A stretch of 61,148 bases of DNA from Nitrospirota bacterium. Its GTDB lineage: Bacteria; Nitrospirota; Thermodesulfovibrionia; Thermodesulfovibrionales; UBA1546. The translations under genes were made by a program, and so were the position numbers. Location of the stretch: assembly GCA_016208915.1 (NCBI GenBank), contig JACQXE010000038.1:1-61148 (forward strand). The letters are read 5' to 3'. Below are positions 24,269 to 31,573 of this stretch, piece after piece. Within the stretch, counting starts at the first letter, position 1. Each line of letters starts with the position of its first letter. The notes beneath the pieces are model-generated. The model had not been told where the DNA came from and did not search any database. It saw nothing but the letters and a program-made list of their open reading frames with translations.

Positions 24269-24537
24269 ATAATAAAAATCGATTTACAGAAAAGAATACG
24301 ATTCTTGTAAAAGAGTTTGACAGATATGTCATGGAACATCCTGATTTTGCAGAACAGTTGCCCGACAATGCCCTGATAGTGATGCAGATGGAGGGTGATG
24401 ATGAATTTAACAAGTGGGCAAGGGAAACTGCAACCAAAATGGCTGAAGGGGATAACCCGATTGTTTATGTAATTATTACTGAAATAAAACCTGTGAGGTC
24501 TCGAATCGAAAGACTGAAACTCGAACTGGTTGCTTGA
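24262..24537 (+). CDS. DUF5647-type small protein
   Basis: A 91-residue protein: FTEKNTILVKEFDRYVMEHP, then FAEQLPDNALIVMQMEGDDE and the ending LKLELVA. I recognise this as the DUF5647 type that travels with DUF7718 genes. AAAGGAG precedes the ATG. No known catalytic motif. Confidence 0.7.
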   Translation: MLDNKNRFTEKNTILVKEFDRYVMEHPDFAEQLPDNALIVMQMEGDDEFNKWARETATKMAEGDNPIVYVIITEIKPVRSRIERLKLELVA

Positions 24538-24647
24538 TTTTTATCCTGAAGGAGAGATATCAAAAATGGCTACTCGCTTCACTTGTCCATAAATGAAAAG
24601 CTCCGCTCGGTTTTTGGAAGAATCGTGAAAAGAAAATACTATAGAAA
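24538..24647. other. Gene-free stretch with a degraded pre-remnant sequence
   Basis: Bases 24597-24630 (GAAAAGCTCCGCTCGGTTTT and on) resemble the sequence just before both GT9-GT4 remnants (23505 and 25522). Here no glycosyltransferase fragment follows. I see no gene. Confidence 0.4.
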
Positions 24648-24750
24648 TAGTTAATTGGTTGAGTAGTTGAATGGGCTGTTTTTAATAAACTAATAAACGA
24701 GTTACCAGTAAACTAAATGTAGTTGAATGGTATGCCGTATGCAGTATTTA
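24648..24750. repeat. 8-base periodic tract, near-duplicate of 16782-16840
   Basis: AGTTAATT, GGTTGAGT, AGTTGAAT are followed by AATAAACT, AATAAACG words. Bases 24673-24731 equal 16782-16840 with one change. A short 7-base ending (ATGCCGT, ATGCAGT) follows. Confidence 0.85.
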
Positions 24751-24790
24751 TGTTAAAATTATATTAAAATAACGCAATGAGGTGATAAAT

Positions 24791-25048
24791 ATGGAAAAAG
24801 TCAAACTATTAGATAAAGGGATAATAGAACTACCACAAGAGGTATGCAAAAAAAACAGACTTGAAAAAGGCGATGAGTTTGATCTCTTTTTTGATTCTGA
24901 AACAATATATCTTAAGAAGGTTTATAAATCCATCAAAAATACTTCTTTTATAGAGATAGCTGCTCCTTTCAGGGCAATGGCAAAGAAGGAAAAATTAAAA
25001 GCAGAGGATGTTGCTGATGAAATAAGAAAATATAGGAAGACAGGGTAA
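24791..25048 (+). CDS. AbrB/SpoVT-like antitoxin of a PIN pair
   Basis: About 85 residues with a swapped-hairpin AbrB-type N-terminus: VKLLDKGIIELPQEVCKKNR, then LEKGDEFDLFFDSETIYLKK. The C-terminal helix (DVADEIRKYRKTG) is the toxin-binding part in related antitoxins. The start is ATG 24791 with GAGGTG before it; an in-frame GTG at 24782 lies within that site. The PIN gene starts 8 bases later. Confidence 0.8.
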   Translation: MEKVKLLDKGIIELPQEVCKKNRLEKGDEFDLFFDSETIYLKKVYKSIKNTSFIEIAAPFRAMAKKEKLKAEDVADEIRKYRKTG

Positions 25049-25056
25049 GAACACTT

Positions 25057-25482
25057 TTGAAAAGAATTGTCCTTGACACAAATACCCTTATTTCAGGGCT
25101 TTTATGGGATGGGAAGGAAGCCGGGATTATCGAAAGAACAGAAAAAAAAGAAATTAAGCTGTTTATATCTCCAGCGCTGCTTGATGAGTTAGAAGGTGTT
25201 CTGAAGAGAGAGAAATTTTGCAAAAGGCTTGAGGGAAAAGAATATACGGTAGATAAAGCGATTTCGAAAATTGTATTAATAGCTACTTTAGTAGAGCCGA
25301 TTCATAAAATAAATGTAATTAGAAATGACCCTGAAGATAATCGAGTATTAGAATGTGCTGTTTCTGCAAGGGCAGACATTATTGTTTCTGGTGATAGCCA
25401 TTTGTTAGACATAAAAAATTATTCTGGAATTGATATTATGACAGCCACTGAGTTTATAAAAAAACTCAAAGGCCATGTTTGA
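25057..25482 (+). CDS. PIN-family toxin (COG1569 type)
   Basis: A 141-residue PIN protein from TTG: KRIVLDTNTLISGLLWDGKE with the first Asp, SPALLDELEGVL with Glu, IRNDPEDNRVLECAV with the third acidic group, and IIVSGDSHLLD with the fourth. All are present. The family is annotated as putative TA toxin component. It follows the AbrB-like gene. Confidence 0.85.
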   Translation: MKRIVLDTNTLISGLLWDGKEAGIIERTEKKEIKLFISPALLDELEGVLKREKFCKRLEGKEYTVDKAISKIVLIATLVEPIHKINVIRNDPEDNRVLECAVSARADIIVSGDSHLLDIKNYSGIDIMTATEFIKKLKGHV

Positions 25483-25550
25483 TAACTGCCTAACCTGCTT
25501 TAATTGCCTGTGAATTTTACAAGAAAAACCCTGTCTGATTATTGGATAAT

Positions 25551-25880
25551 AAAACAATTTTTTTAAAATGACTAAACAAACATCTCACAAAATCGCATAT
25601 AACTGTAAGCATTTTTTTGGCTTACAATTTCGGTCTGCCGGTAATCGTAACCGACGTCGGTTCTCTGAGAGAAGACATCATTGAAGGCGAAACAGGTTTC
25701 ATCTGCAAACCCGAGGATCCTCAGGACTTGGCTGAAAAAATTGAAATGTATTTTCAAAGCGACTTATACAAAAACTTAGATGAGAATCGTGAAAAGATCA
25801 TAAAATATGCAAATGAAAAATATTCGTGGGAAAAGATCGGTGAGAAGACAGTCGAAGTGTATAAAAGATTGATTAATTGA
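25551..25880 (+). pseudogene. Deleted copy 2 of the GT9-GT4 operon
   Basis: Starts AAACAATTTTTTTAAAATGA and copies the GT9 start, then the same seven-T junction, then the GT4 3' end from GGCTTACAATTTCGG onward. The ending diverges (KRLIN stop). The identical junction shows that copies 1 and 2 derive from one deletion event followed by duplication. Confidence 0.9.
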
Positions 25881-25925
25881 GTGGTTGAATGGTCGAATGG
25901 TTGATTTATTGGTGATAGATAAATA
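25873..25925. repeat. 8-base periodic tract
   Basis: GATTAATT, GAGTGGTT, GAATGGTC, GAATGGTT, GATTTATT in phase. The remnant's TGA stop lies in the first units. Confidence 0.7.
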
Positions 25926-25933
25926 GCTGGATA

Positions 25934-25942
25934 TGGTAAAAT
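25934..25942 (+). promoter_or_regulatory. Extended -10 promoter
   Basis: ATATGGTAAAATG with TAAAAT at 25937-25942 and a TG extension, followed by AGGAGGTG before the GTG/ATG start of the next pair. Confidence 0.5.
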
Positions 25943-25967
25943 GAAGAAAAAGAGGAGGTGAGTCAAG

Positions 25968-26282
25968 GTGTCTATTCTGACATTATCTACACCGATAAAA
26001 GAGATACTTGAAAAGATAGGCGGTGAGCCTGAAAACAGAGCAGTCGAGTTATTAATCTCTGGTATAAAAGAAAATCTGAAAGAATGCGAGCTTGAAATAT
26101 TGGAGTTCGAAACAAAATACGGTTATTCCTTTGACGTATTTAAAGAAAAATTAGCCTCCGGACACCTTGGTGATGAATTTTCATATAGCGTAGAGAAAGA
26201 TGCCATGCGGTGGGAGGATTTGATTATTGAGAAAAAAAACTGGATAGAGGCAATTAAGAAAATAGAACATCTGATGAGATGA
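25968..26282 (+). CDS. TumA-like antitoxin of a DUF6516-type pair
   Basis: A 104-residue helical protein from GTG (STPIKEILEKIGGEPENRAV, then ECELEILEFETKYG and ending EAIKKIEHLMR). It overlaps the downstream gene by 4 bases. The helical E-rich form and the order fit the small partner of TumE/DUF6516-like toxins. AGGAGGTG precedes the start. Family assignment is moderate. Confidence 0.6.
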   Translation: MSILTLSTPIKEILEKIGGEPENRAVELLISGIKENLKECELEILEFETKYGYSFDVFKEKLASGHLGDEFSYSVEKDAMRWEDLIIEKKNWIEAIKKIEHLMR

Positions 26283-26614
26283 AAGTTGAGGATTTCAAAG
26301 ATGATCTCATCTCAGCATTAAAACATGCATTTCCTGATGCAAATATCGCCCTCATAGAAAAAAGAGGAGTAATTTTAGAGGCAAGAGTTCAGATTTCAGA
26401 TACAATTTTCATTGAAGTCTATTTTAGTTCTGTCACTTCTAAGAAAAGTTTTGCATTAATCAAGAACAATCAAAGGATTTTTGGTTATGACAATTATCAG
26501 TATTGGCATATCCATCCTATAAATGATCCAACAACTCATGCTAAATGTGAAGAGCCCTCAGTTGAGAAGGTTTTCGAAGAAATGAGAAAAATTATCGCAG
26601 CGACAAACTTTTAA
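26279..26614 (+). CDS. TumE/DUF6516-like toxin
   Basis: A 111-residue protein with FIEVYFSSVTSKKSFALIKN, then RIFGYDNYQYWHIHPINDPT. The Y-D-N...W-H-x-H-P pattern with a later H and E is typical of the DUF6516 group, in which TumE is a proposed toxin. The order antitoxin-toxin is as at 25968. The C-terminus (KVFEEMRKIIAATN) is intact. Confidence 0.65.
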   Translation: MKVEDFKDDLISALKHAFPDANIALIEKRGVILEARVQISDTIFIEVYFSSVTSKKSFALIKNNQRIFGYDNYQYWHIHPINDPTTHAKCEEPSVEKVFEEMRKIIAATNF

Positions 26615-26629
26615 ATCATTTTTAATCGG

Positions 26630-26686
26630 GAAATATTGAAAGGTTATATCGCATTTCTCGAGAGAAAGAAACAAGAAGACCTGTAA
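26630..26686 (+). pseudogene. C-terminal scrap of a four-helix-bundle protein
   Basis: The frame EILKGYIAFLERKKQEDL then stop is related to the remnant at 17369 (LNGYIAYLKKRKQEDTE). Only about 18 residues remain, directly followed by a periodic tract, as at 17471. Confidence 0.45.
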
Positions 26687-26730
26687 TTTATCCAATAAGC
26701 AGTCAACAAATAAACGAGTAAACCAATCGA
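26687..26730. repeat. 8-base periodic tract ahead of cysQ
   Basis: CAATAAGC, AAATAAAC, GAGTAAAC, CAATCGAA words. The tract reaches the cysQ ATG with no ribosome binding site visible. Confidence 0.65.
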
Positions 26731-27609
26731 ATGAAGAAATACCTGCCGTTTATTTTAAATATTGCTATTAAAGCAGGTAAAGCAATTCTTGATATCTATT
26801 ATAATAAAAACTTTGATGTTACATACAAGGATGACAAGTCGCCATTGACTATTGCTGACAGGCAGTCGCATGAAATCATTATGAGGCATTTGTCTGAAAA
26901 ACCCTTTGGTGATTTTCCCATTCTCAGCGAAGAAGGAAAGGATATCCCCTACGAAGAAAGAAAAAGATGGGAATATTTCTGGCTTGTTGATCCGCTCGAC
27001 GGCACAAAAGAATTCATCAAAAGGAATGGAGAGTTCACTGTAAATATAGCCTTAATCCATAAGGACAGACCGGTTCTCGGCGTTATATATGTCCCTGTAA
27101 AGGATGTGCTTTATTTTGCAGCAGAAGGCATCAATGCATATAAGTTAGTGAAAACCGGGATTGTCGAGGAATTCAGCAGAGAGTCAGGCAATAGAATGGA
27201 GATATTGCAGAGTATAATAAACAATTCCGCTGAACTCCAGCTCGGCCAATCAACCAATCAACCAATCAACCATGTCACGATTGCAGGCAGCCGTTCACAT
27301 TCTACAAAGGAGCAGGAAGAGTTTCTGGATGAGATTAAGAAGAAATATAAAGAGGTTGAGTTTATATCTGCCGGAAGTTCTCTGAAGCTCTGTCTTGTTG
27401 CTGAGGGCAGGGCAGATATTTACCCGCGTTTTGGATCAACTATGGAATGGGATACTGCAGCAGGACAGGCAATTGTTGAGCAGGCAGGAGGGCAGGTTTT
27501 AGATATGAAGACAAAGAATCCCTTGGGATATAATAAAGAGAGCCTTTTAAACCCATGGTTTATTGTGTATGGAGAAAAAAAATATAAACATGCTATATCC
27601 TGTTTATAA
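26731..27609 (+). CDS. cysQ: 3'(2'),5'-bisphosphate nucleotidase CysQ with repeat insertion
   Basis: A 292-residue inositol monophosphatase-fold enzyme. It has ILSEEGKDIPY with the first metal Glu, LVDPLDGTKEFIKRNGEFTV (positions 87-106) with the signature DPLDGT, and MEWDTAAGQAIVEQAGG near 235. It hydrolyses PAP, the by-product of sulfotransferases. It is 25-40 residues longer than usual; the extra part includes residues 172-181, encoded by an 8-base repeat (27246-27271). All active-site motifs are present. It precedes cysC, so the two form a PAPS unit. Confidence 0.9.
   Translation: MKKYLPFILNIAIKAGKAILDIYYNKNFDVTYKDDKSPLTIADRQSHEIIMRHLSEKPFGDFPILSEEGKDIPYEERKRWEYFWLVDPLDGTKEFIKRNGEFTVNIALIHKDRPVLGVIYVPVKDVLYFAAEGINAYKLVKTGIVEEFSRESGNRMEILQSIINNSAELQLGQSTNQPINHVTIAGSRSHSTKEQEEFLDEIKKKYKEVEFISAGSSLKLCLVAEGRADIYPRFGSTMEWDTAAGQAIVEQAGGQVLDMKTKNPLGYNKESLLNPWFIVYGEKKYKHAISCL
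27246..27271 (+). repeat. 8-base repeat inside cysQ
   Basis: AATCAACC repeats three times without change (27248-27271). This is the same word as in intergenic tracts at 17471 and elsewhere. It stays in frame and encodes Q-S-T-N-Q-P-I-N-H in a surface loop region before VTIAGSRSH. Confidence 0.85.
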
Positions 27610-27664
27610 CAAATGTGAATAAATGCTTTCTGCTTCGCAGATATTTATAAAAAGGGAGAATTAA

Positions 27665-28294
27665 ATGAACGAAAAGGAAAAAAATCTTTATTGGCACGCG
27701 CATTCTGTAACAGCCGACGACAGATGGGAAGCATATGGATACAGGAGCTGTGTTATCTGGTTCACCGGTTTATCAGCAGCAGGTAAGTCCACTATAGCAA
27801 ATGCATTCTGCAGGAAACTGCATGACACGAAGATTCAAAGCTATGTGCTGGATGGCGACAATGTCCGTCATGGACTGAACAAAAATTTAGGATTCAGCCC
27901 TGAAGACAGGAAGGAAAATATACGCAGGATTAGCGAGGTTGCAAAGCTTTTTGTTGATGCAGGATTAATTGCAATGACTGCGTTCATATCGCCGTACCGG
28001 GAAGACCGCAATGGTGCAAGAAACCTTTTAAAAACCGGAGAATTTCTTGAGGTGTTTGTAAAATGTCCTATCTCAGAGTGCGAAAATCGTGATCCCAAAG
28101 GAATCTATAAGAAAGCAAGGGCTGGTGAGATAAAGGAGTTTACAGGAATCTCAGCGCCTTACGAAGAGCCTGAAACCCCGGAAATAATATTGGAGACAGA
28201 TAAGATGAGTCTGGAGGAATGCACAGATAAACTTCTGAACTATCTGATAAAGAGAGACTATATACATCAGTCGAAATTGGTGGAAAAAGGTTAA
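27665..28294 (+). CDS. cysC: Adenylylsulfate kinase CysC
   Basis: A 209-residue APS kinase. It has the P-loop GLSAAGKST near residue 36, DGDNVRHGLNKNLGFS (positions 58-73), and FISPYREDRNGARNL near 102 with the family R-x-x-R. It makes PAPS, the donor for the two sulfotransferases. AAGGGAG precedes the ATG. Its TAA stop starts a 6-base periodic tract. Confidence 0.95.
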   Translation: MNEKEKNLYWHAHSVTADDRWEAYGYRSCVIWFTGLSAAGKSTIANAFCRKLHDTKIQSYVLDGDNVRHGLNKNLGFSPEDRKENIRRISEVAKLFVDAGLIAMTAFISPYREDRNGARNLLKTGEFLEVFVKCPISECENRDPKGIYKKARAGEIKEFTGISAPYEEPETPEIILETDKMSLEECTDKLLNYLIKRDYIHQSKLVEKG

Positions 28295-28345
28295 GGCCAA
28301 GAAAACTTGACCTCGGCCTCAGCCTCGGCCTGTTTCTAAGGAGGT
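28292..28345. repeat. 6-base periodic tract between convergent genes
   Basis: GGTTAA and GGCCAA are followed by GACCTC, GGCCTC, AGCCTC, GGCCTG. On the minus strand the last part also encodes the final residues (HSHPRPP) of the VanZ/LamG gene. Confidence 0.75.
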
Positions 28346-29430
28346 CGAGGATGAGAGTGAAGAATAATGAGCCTGAAAAGCACTATTCCGAGGAATGTTC
28401 CGAATATGTTACATATCAAATCCGTAAGGGAAGAATTTCTTGTCGGGAGATAGACCTGAATCAGTTCAATGGAAAGACTGATTAAACTGCCCAGAAGCAG
28501 GGTTATAAATGAGATGCTATTTTTTGAAAAGAATTTTGATTTATTAAAAAGGGCTGAAAAGAAAAAGCCAAGAGGAATGAATCCAATAATATTAATAAAT
28601 ATGTCTTGGAAGTGTAGTGCTTTTATCCTGAAATCTTTCAATGGCGTATCTAAAATATGTTTCTGGAGCATCTGAAAGGTTGATGGCATTAAGAGAGGGT
28701 TCTGTTGTCCTGCCTGGTTATGCACAGATGTTCCTTTCTGCTCATCAAAGAGGTAGAGGGCAATCGGTTCTTCTTTTTTTAATAATGCCGCTTCTCCTTT
28801 TGTCCATGCCTGATAATGCTGGAAGACCTTATCCTGCGCTAATGAATGATTATAAATGGCAATTCCAAAAATATTTCCTTTCCACGGACTTTTGCCTGAC
28901 GGAGAGTTGCCGAGGATAAGTTGAGCTGCTATTTCACTATTCGCGATAAGACTAAAGTTTGGATAAAATTTTGCAAAATTACCATTTAAGTAGATTTTCG
29001 TCCCCTCTTTTTCAGAGGATACAGTGATTAATCGTTTTTCATTGGATATAAGAGCATCTCGAAGCCTGATTCTGCTGTCAGGGAAAGACCGGAAAATCTC
29101 AAGAGTTGATTTCCACTGTCTGAAGGCAATTATTTCAATCTCTTTGCCATCATAGAAGGAAAGGAAATGTCCGGCATCTGATTTGGTCGCTCTAAAAGGT
29201 TCTAATAAAATTTCAAAAGTGATTGGGTTGTTGTGTAAAAGAGAGCTTTTTAAGTTGAATGATCCGGTATATGTTATTCCACGACCGTAAAAAGAGACGC
29301 CATTACTATTCTGTAACCACTCCACTTCATTTTTGGGATGAAAGGACAGAGGCCATAGCCCAACCAGAAAGATTATTATTAAAGTAATAATGACGGTGAC
29401 TAAAAGAAGTTTATTATTCATATTCTTCAT
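28336..29430 (-). CDS. LamG-domain and VanZ-like membrane protein
   Basis: About 364 residues from the start MKNMNNKLLLV at 29430; an in-frame ATG at 29490 would overlap the divergent exosortase gene. It has one N-terminal transmembrane helix (VTVIITLIIIFLVGLWPL), then a concanavalin/LamG-like region (about 25-240: FEILLEPFRATKSDAG, LTVSSEKEGTKIYLNG, AIYNHSLAQDKV), then a VanZ-like membrane part (FINIIGFIPLGFFFSAL, then SLSIELIQVYLPTRNSSLTD). Related proteins lie beside exosortases. The C-terminal residues come from a repeat tract. Likely binds or senses surface glycan; inference. Confidence 0.75.
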   Translation of the reverse strand: MKNMNNKLLLVTVIITLIIIFLVGLWPLSFHPKNEVEWLQNSNGVSFYGRGITYTGSFNLKSSLLHNNPITFEILLEPFRATKSDAGHFLSFYDGKEIEIIAFRQWKSTLEIFRSFPDSRIRLRDALISNEKRLITVSSEKEGTKIYLNGNFAKFYPNFSLIANSEIAAQLILGNSPSGKSPWKGNIFGIAIYNHSLAQDKVFQHYQAWTKGEAALLKKEEPIALYLFDEQKGTSVHNQAGQQNPLLMPSTFQMLQKHILDTPLKDFRIKALHFQDIFINIIGFIPLGFFFSALFNKSKFFSKNSISFITLLLGSLISLSIELIQVYLPTRNSSLTDLICNIFGTFLGIVLFRLIILHSHPRPP

Positions 29431-29481
29431 AGTTTTACTGTATATTATTATATATAAATTTTCTGAATCAAGGACAAATCT

Positions 29482-30339
29482 ATGAAACAAAGAAATCTAT
29501 TATTTATATTTTTCTTTCTGGTGATAGCAGCAATCTTTTATGCTCCGGTAAAGAACCTGCTAATCCTGTCTCTGCGTTATAATGAGCTTTACTCTCATAT
29601 TGTGTTAATTCCTTTTGTAAGCATGTATTTTATTTATATTGATAAAAATAAAATATTTTCGAACATAGGATACTCTGCTAAAGCCGGAATCCCTTTAATC
29701 ATTATTGGGGTCATATTATTTCTTTGGGGTAAGACGCAGGGTTCAGGGTTTAATCAAAACGATTATCTCTCATTAATGACATCTTCAGCAATAGTAATGC
29801 TGATAGGAGGCTTTGTCTTATTTTATGGTTTGAAAGCCTTTAAAGCTGCCATGTTCCCTTTGTTTTCTCTTGTATTCATGATACCTGTTCCCAGTTTAAT
29901 AATGGACAGTTTCATTGCCTTTTTACAAAGGGCCTCTACTGAGGTTGCCTATATTCTTTTTACCCTCACAGGGGTCTCTTTTCTAAGAGAAGGTTTTGTC
30001 TTTCATCTTCAGGGGATTAGCGTTGAGGTTGCAGAACAGTGCAGCGGGATACGCTCAAGCCTTGCCCTATTTATCACCAGTATTATTGCAGGCAAGATGT
30101 TTCTGAATACGTCATCAAGAAAAGTGATTCTGGCATTATCAGTTTTCCCAATTACTGTATTTAAAAATGGCGTAAGAATAGTAACGCTTACACTCTTAGG
30201 CATGTATGTAGATCCGAGGATACTTGACAGCAATCTTCATAAACGGGGCGGGATTCCTATTTTTATCCTTGCCATTATGCTTTTGCTGTCTGTGCTTTGG
30301 ATTCTGAGAAAATCCGAAGCGATTAAAAAGAAAGGCTGA
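29482..30339 (+). CDS. Exosortase/archaeosortase family protein
   Basis: A 285-residue protein with about eight transmembrane helices. The catalytic triad positions are Cys187 in VAEQCSGIRSS, Arg232 in FKNGVRIVTL and His253 in DSNLHKRGG. Exosortases cut PEP-CTERM tails and attach the proteins to surface polymer in EPS-producing bacteria. It lacks the fused EpsI domain seen in some XrtA proteins. I see no PEP-CTERM protein in this window; the nearest candidate substrate-like protein has a CFI-box-type end (31574). It is divergent to the LamG/VanZ gene. Confidence 0.92.
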   Translation: MKQRNLLFIFFFLVIAAIFYAPVKNLLILSLRYNELYSHIVLIPFVSMYFIYIDKNKIFSNIGYSAKAGIPLIIIGVILFLWGKTQGSGFNQNDYLSLMTSSAIVMLIGGFVLFYGLKAFKAAMFPLFSLVFMIPVPSLIMDSFIAFLQRASTEVAYILFTLTGVSFLREGFVFHLQGISVEVAEQCSGIRSSLALFITSIIAGKMFLNTSSRKVILALSVFPITVFKNGVRIVTLTLLGMYVDPRILDSNLHKRGGIPIFILAIMLLLSVLWILRKSEAIKKKG

Positions 30340-30400
30340 GGCTAAGGTCGAGAAAAAGGAAAGGTTTAGGTTAAGGTCAAGGAAGAAAGAAAGGATTAGA
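30337..30400. repeat. 6-base periodic tract starting at a stop codon
   Basis: GGCTGA, GGCTAA, GGTCGA, then AGGTTT, AGGTTA, AGGTCA, AGGAAG. The exosortase TGA stop is part of the first word. Confidence 0.8.
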
Positions 30401-30421
30401 CTAAACCAGTTTCAGAAACTT

Positions 30422-30880
30422 TTAAGGTGTTTTGGGGACCTCAGTAGAATAGTCGCTATCATTTCCGAGCGAATTGTACGCTGTTATGACTATATAATAT
30501 GTTGTACCTGTAGTAAAATTTGCATTTCCAGTAAGGGCAAAACTGCACTCTGTTGATGTGGATGGACTAGTGCATGATGTAGGACAGGGATCGCATCCCA
30601 AATCTATGGCCCTGGTATACTGACCTGAAGAAGTACCGTAATATATCCTATATCCAACAAGATCATTGGGCGCAGTTAAAGGTGTTGTATCTGTATTTGT
30701 CGTCGGCGAATTCCACGTGATGGTTACGGATGGTGTAGATGGTGGTTGGGTACTTCCGCTGCTACCTCCGCCTCCGCCACCGCAGCCGGCAAGAGCTAAC
30801 GATAAAGCGAGAAAGCAAGAAAGCGTGAAAGGAAGAAAACGGGCAAGCTTGAAAGCGTGATAATTAGAAAGATTACCCAT
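30422..30880 (-). CDS. Fibronectin type III lipoprotein
   Basis: A 152-residue lipoprotein with lipobox LALAGC at about residues 28-33, a Gly/Ser spacer, then one Fn3 domain ([57 protein letters not shown]). The Fn3 domain is close to the first one of the large surface protein at 31574. Part of the signal peptide is encoded by an 8-base repeat (30795-30862). Function unknown; an accessory of the surface protein is plausible. Confidence 0.75.
   Translation of the reverse strand: MGNLSNYHAFKLARFLPFTLSCFLALSLALAGCGGGGGGSSGSTQPPSTPSVTITWNSPTTNTDTTPLTAPNDLVGYRIYYGTSSGQYTRAIDLGCDPCPTSCTSPSTSTECSFALTGNANFTTGTTYYIVITAYNSLGNDSDYSTEVPKTP
30795..30862. repeat. 8-base periodic tract in a signal-peptide region
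   Basis: AGCGAGAA, AGCAAGAA, AGCGTGAA, AGGAAGAA in 8-base phase on the plus strand. On the minus strand this encodes residues 7-29 of the lipoprotein (PFTLSCFLALSLAL region). Related words (AAGCGTGAAAGC) occur at about 31540 on the minus strand. Confidence 0.75.
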
Positions 30881-31082
30881 GTTTACGCTTTTTCTTTATT
30901 TCAGCAACTATATCTTCAACGCGTGTTGTTCCCAGCCACTGCTCTCTCTCTTTACTATAATCTCCAGTGCCGGTTTCAAATTGTTGAAGGAAGCGAATCA
31001 TCCCTATGGGGCCTAAGGCTTTGGTAAGAGCCTTTATTCCCTTTTGTCTCATAATCGTTGGATTCATTATTTCTGTTTTCAT
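30873..31082 (-). CDS. Small protein following the PIN gene (antitoxin-like)
   Basis: A 69-residue protein with a basic end (KKRKHG). It has [21 protein letters not shown], a segment often seen in small antitoxin partners of COG-type PIN proteins. It overlaps the PIN gene by 4 bases. In this unit the PIN gene is first. Assignment by context and style. Confidence 0.6.
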   Translation of the reverse strand: MKTEIMNPTIMRQKGIKALTKALGPIGMIRFLQQFETGTGDYSKEREQWLGTTRVEDIVAEIKKKRKHG

Positions 31083-31531
31083 TTTTCCAATACCTCCAGT
31101 AACCAGTTAACAGGATTTTTCAGGTATATTTTTAGTATATCACTATTTTGTAGAGCTTTACGAAGTAGACTGTCATCTGTTGTTAATAAAACATTGACGG
31201 TACCTTTTTCGGCACATGCAATGTGTAAAGCATCATAAGGTTTAAACCCTAAATTTTTCAGTTCTACTGCACGATTTTCGATGTTCTCGTTAATGTTAAT
31301 ATAGGCGGTATGCATGTCTGATAAAATATGGACCTTATGTTTTCTTTCTTCCTCAGGAATTTTGGAAATTTCTATATCTATTACTTCGCTGCCAATCAAA
31401 TCCCAATTTTTCTTTTGACAATGGCTTAAAATTGAAAGAACCGCCTCTGATTCAAGATGTACTCTATCTTGAGTTTGGTCATCAAAAGGGCGATTTAAAC
31501 AACATACATCAAGATAAATTCTCATGGTCAT
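31079..31531 (-). CDS. PIN-domain protein
   Basis: A 150-residue PIN protein: [20 protein letters not shown] with the first Asp, VIDIEISKI with Glu, [14 protein letters not shown] with the third Asp, and [12 protein letters not shown] with the last. The '[13 protein letters not shown]' form marks a distinct PIN subfamily. Probably the toxin of a type II pair with the gene at 30873. ATG 31525 is an alternative start. Confidence 0.85.
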   Translation of the reverse strand: MTMRIYLDVCCLNRPFDDQTQDRVHLESEAVLSILSHCQKKNWDLIGSEVIDIEISKIPEEERKHKVHILSDMHTAYININENIENRAVELKNLGFKPYDALHIACAEKGTVNVLLTTDDSLLRKALQNSDILKIYLKNPVNWLLEVLEK

Positions 31532-31573
31532 GTTTTTTATTTAAGCTTTCACGCTTGTAAGCCTGTAATCTTT

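Noticed and set aside
16750-26730. Accretion zone considered as a chromosomal integron
   Set aside because: No integrase gene, no attC-like conserved core sites; the tracts differ in sequence and lack an inverted-arm attC fold.
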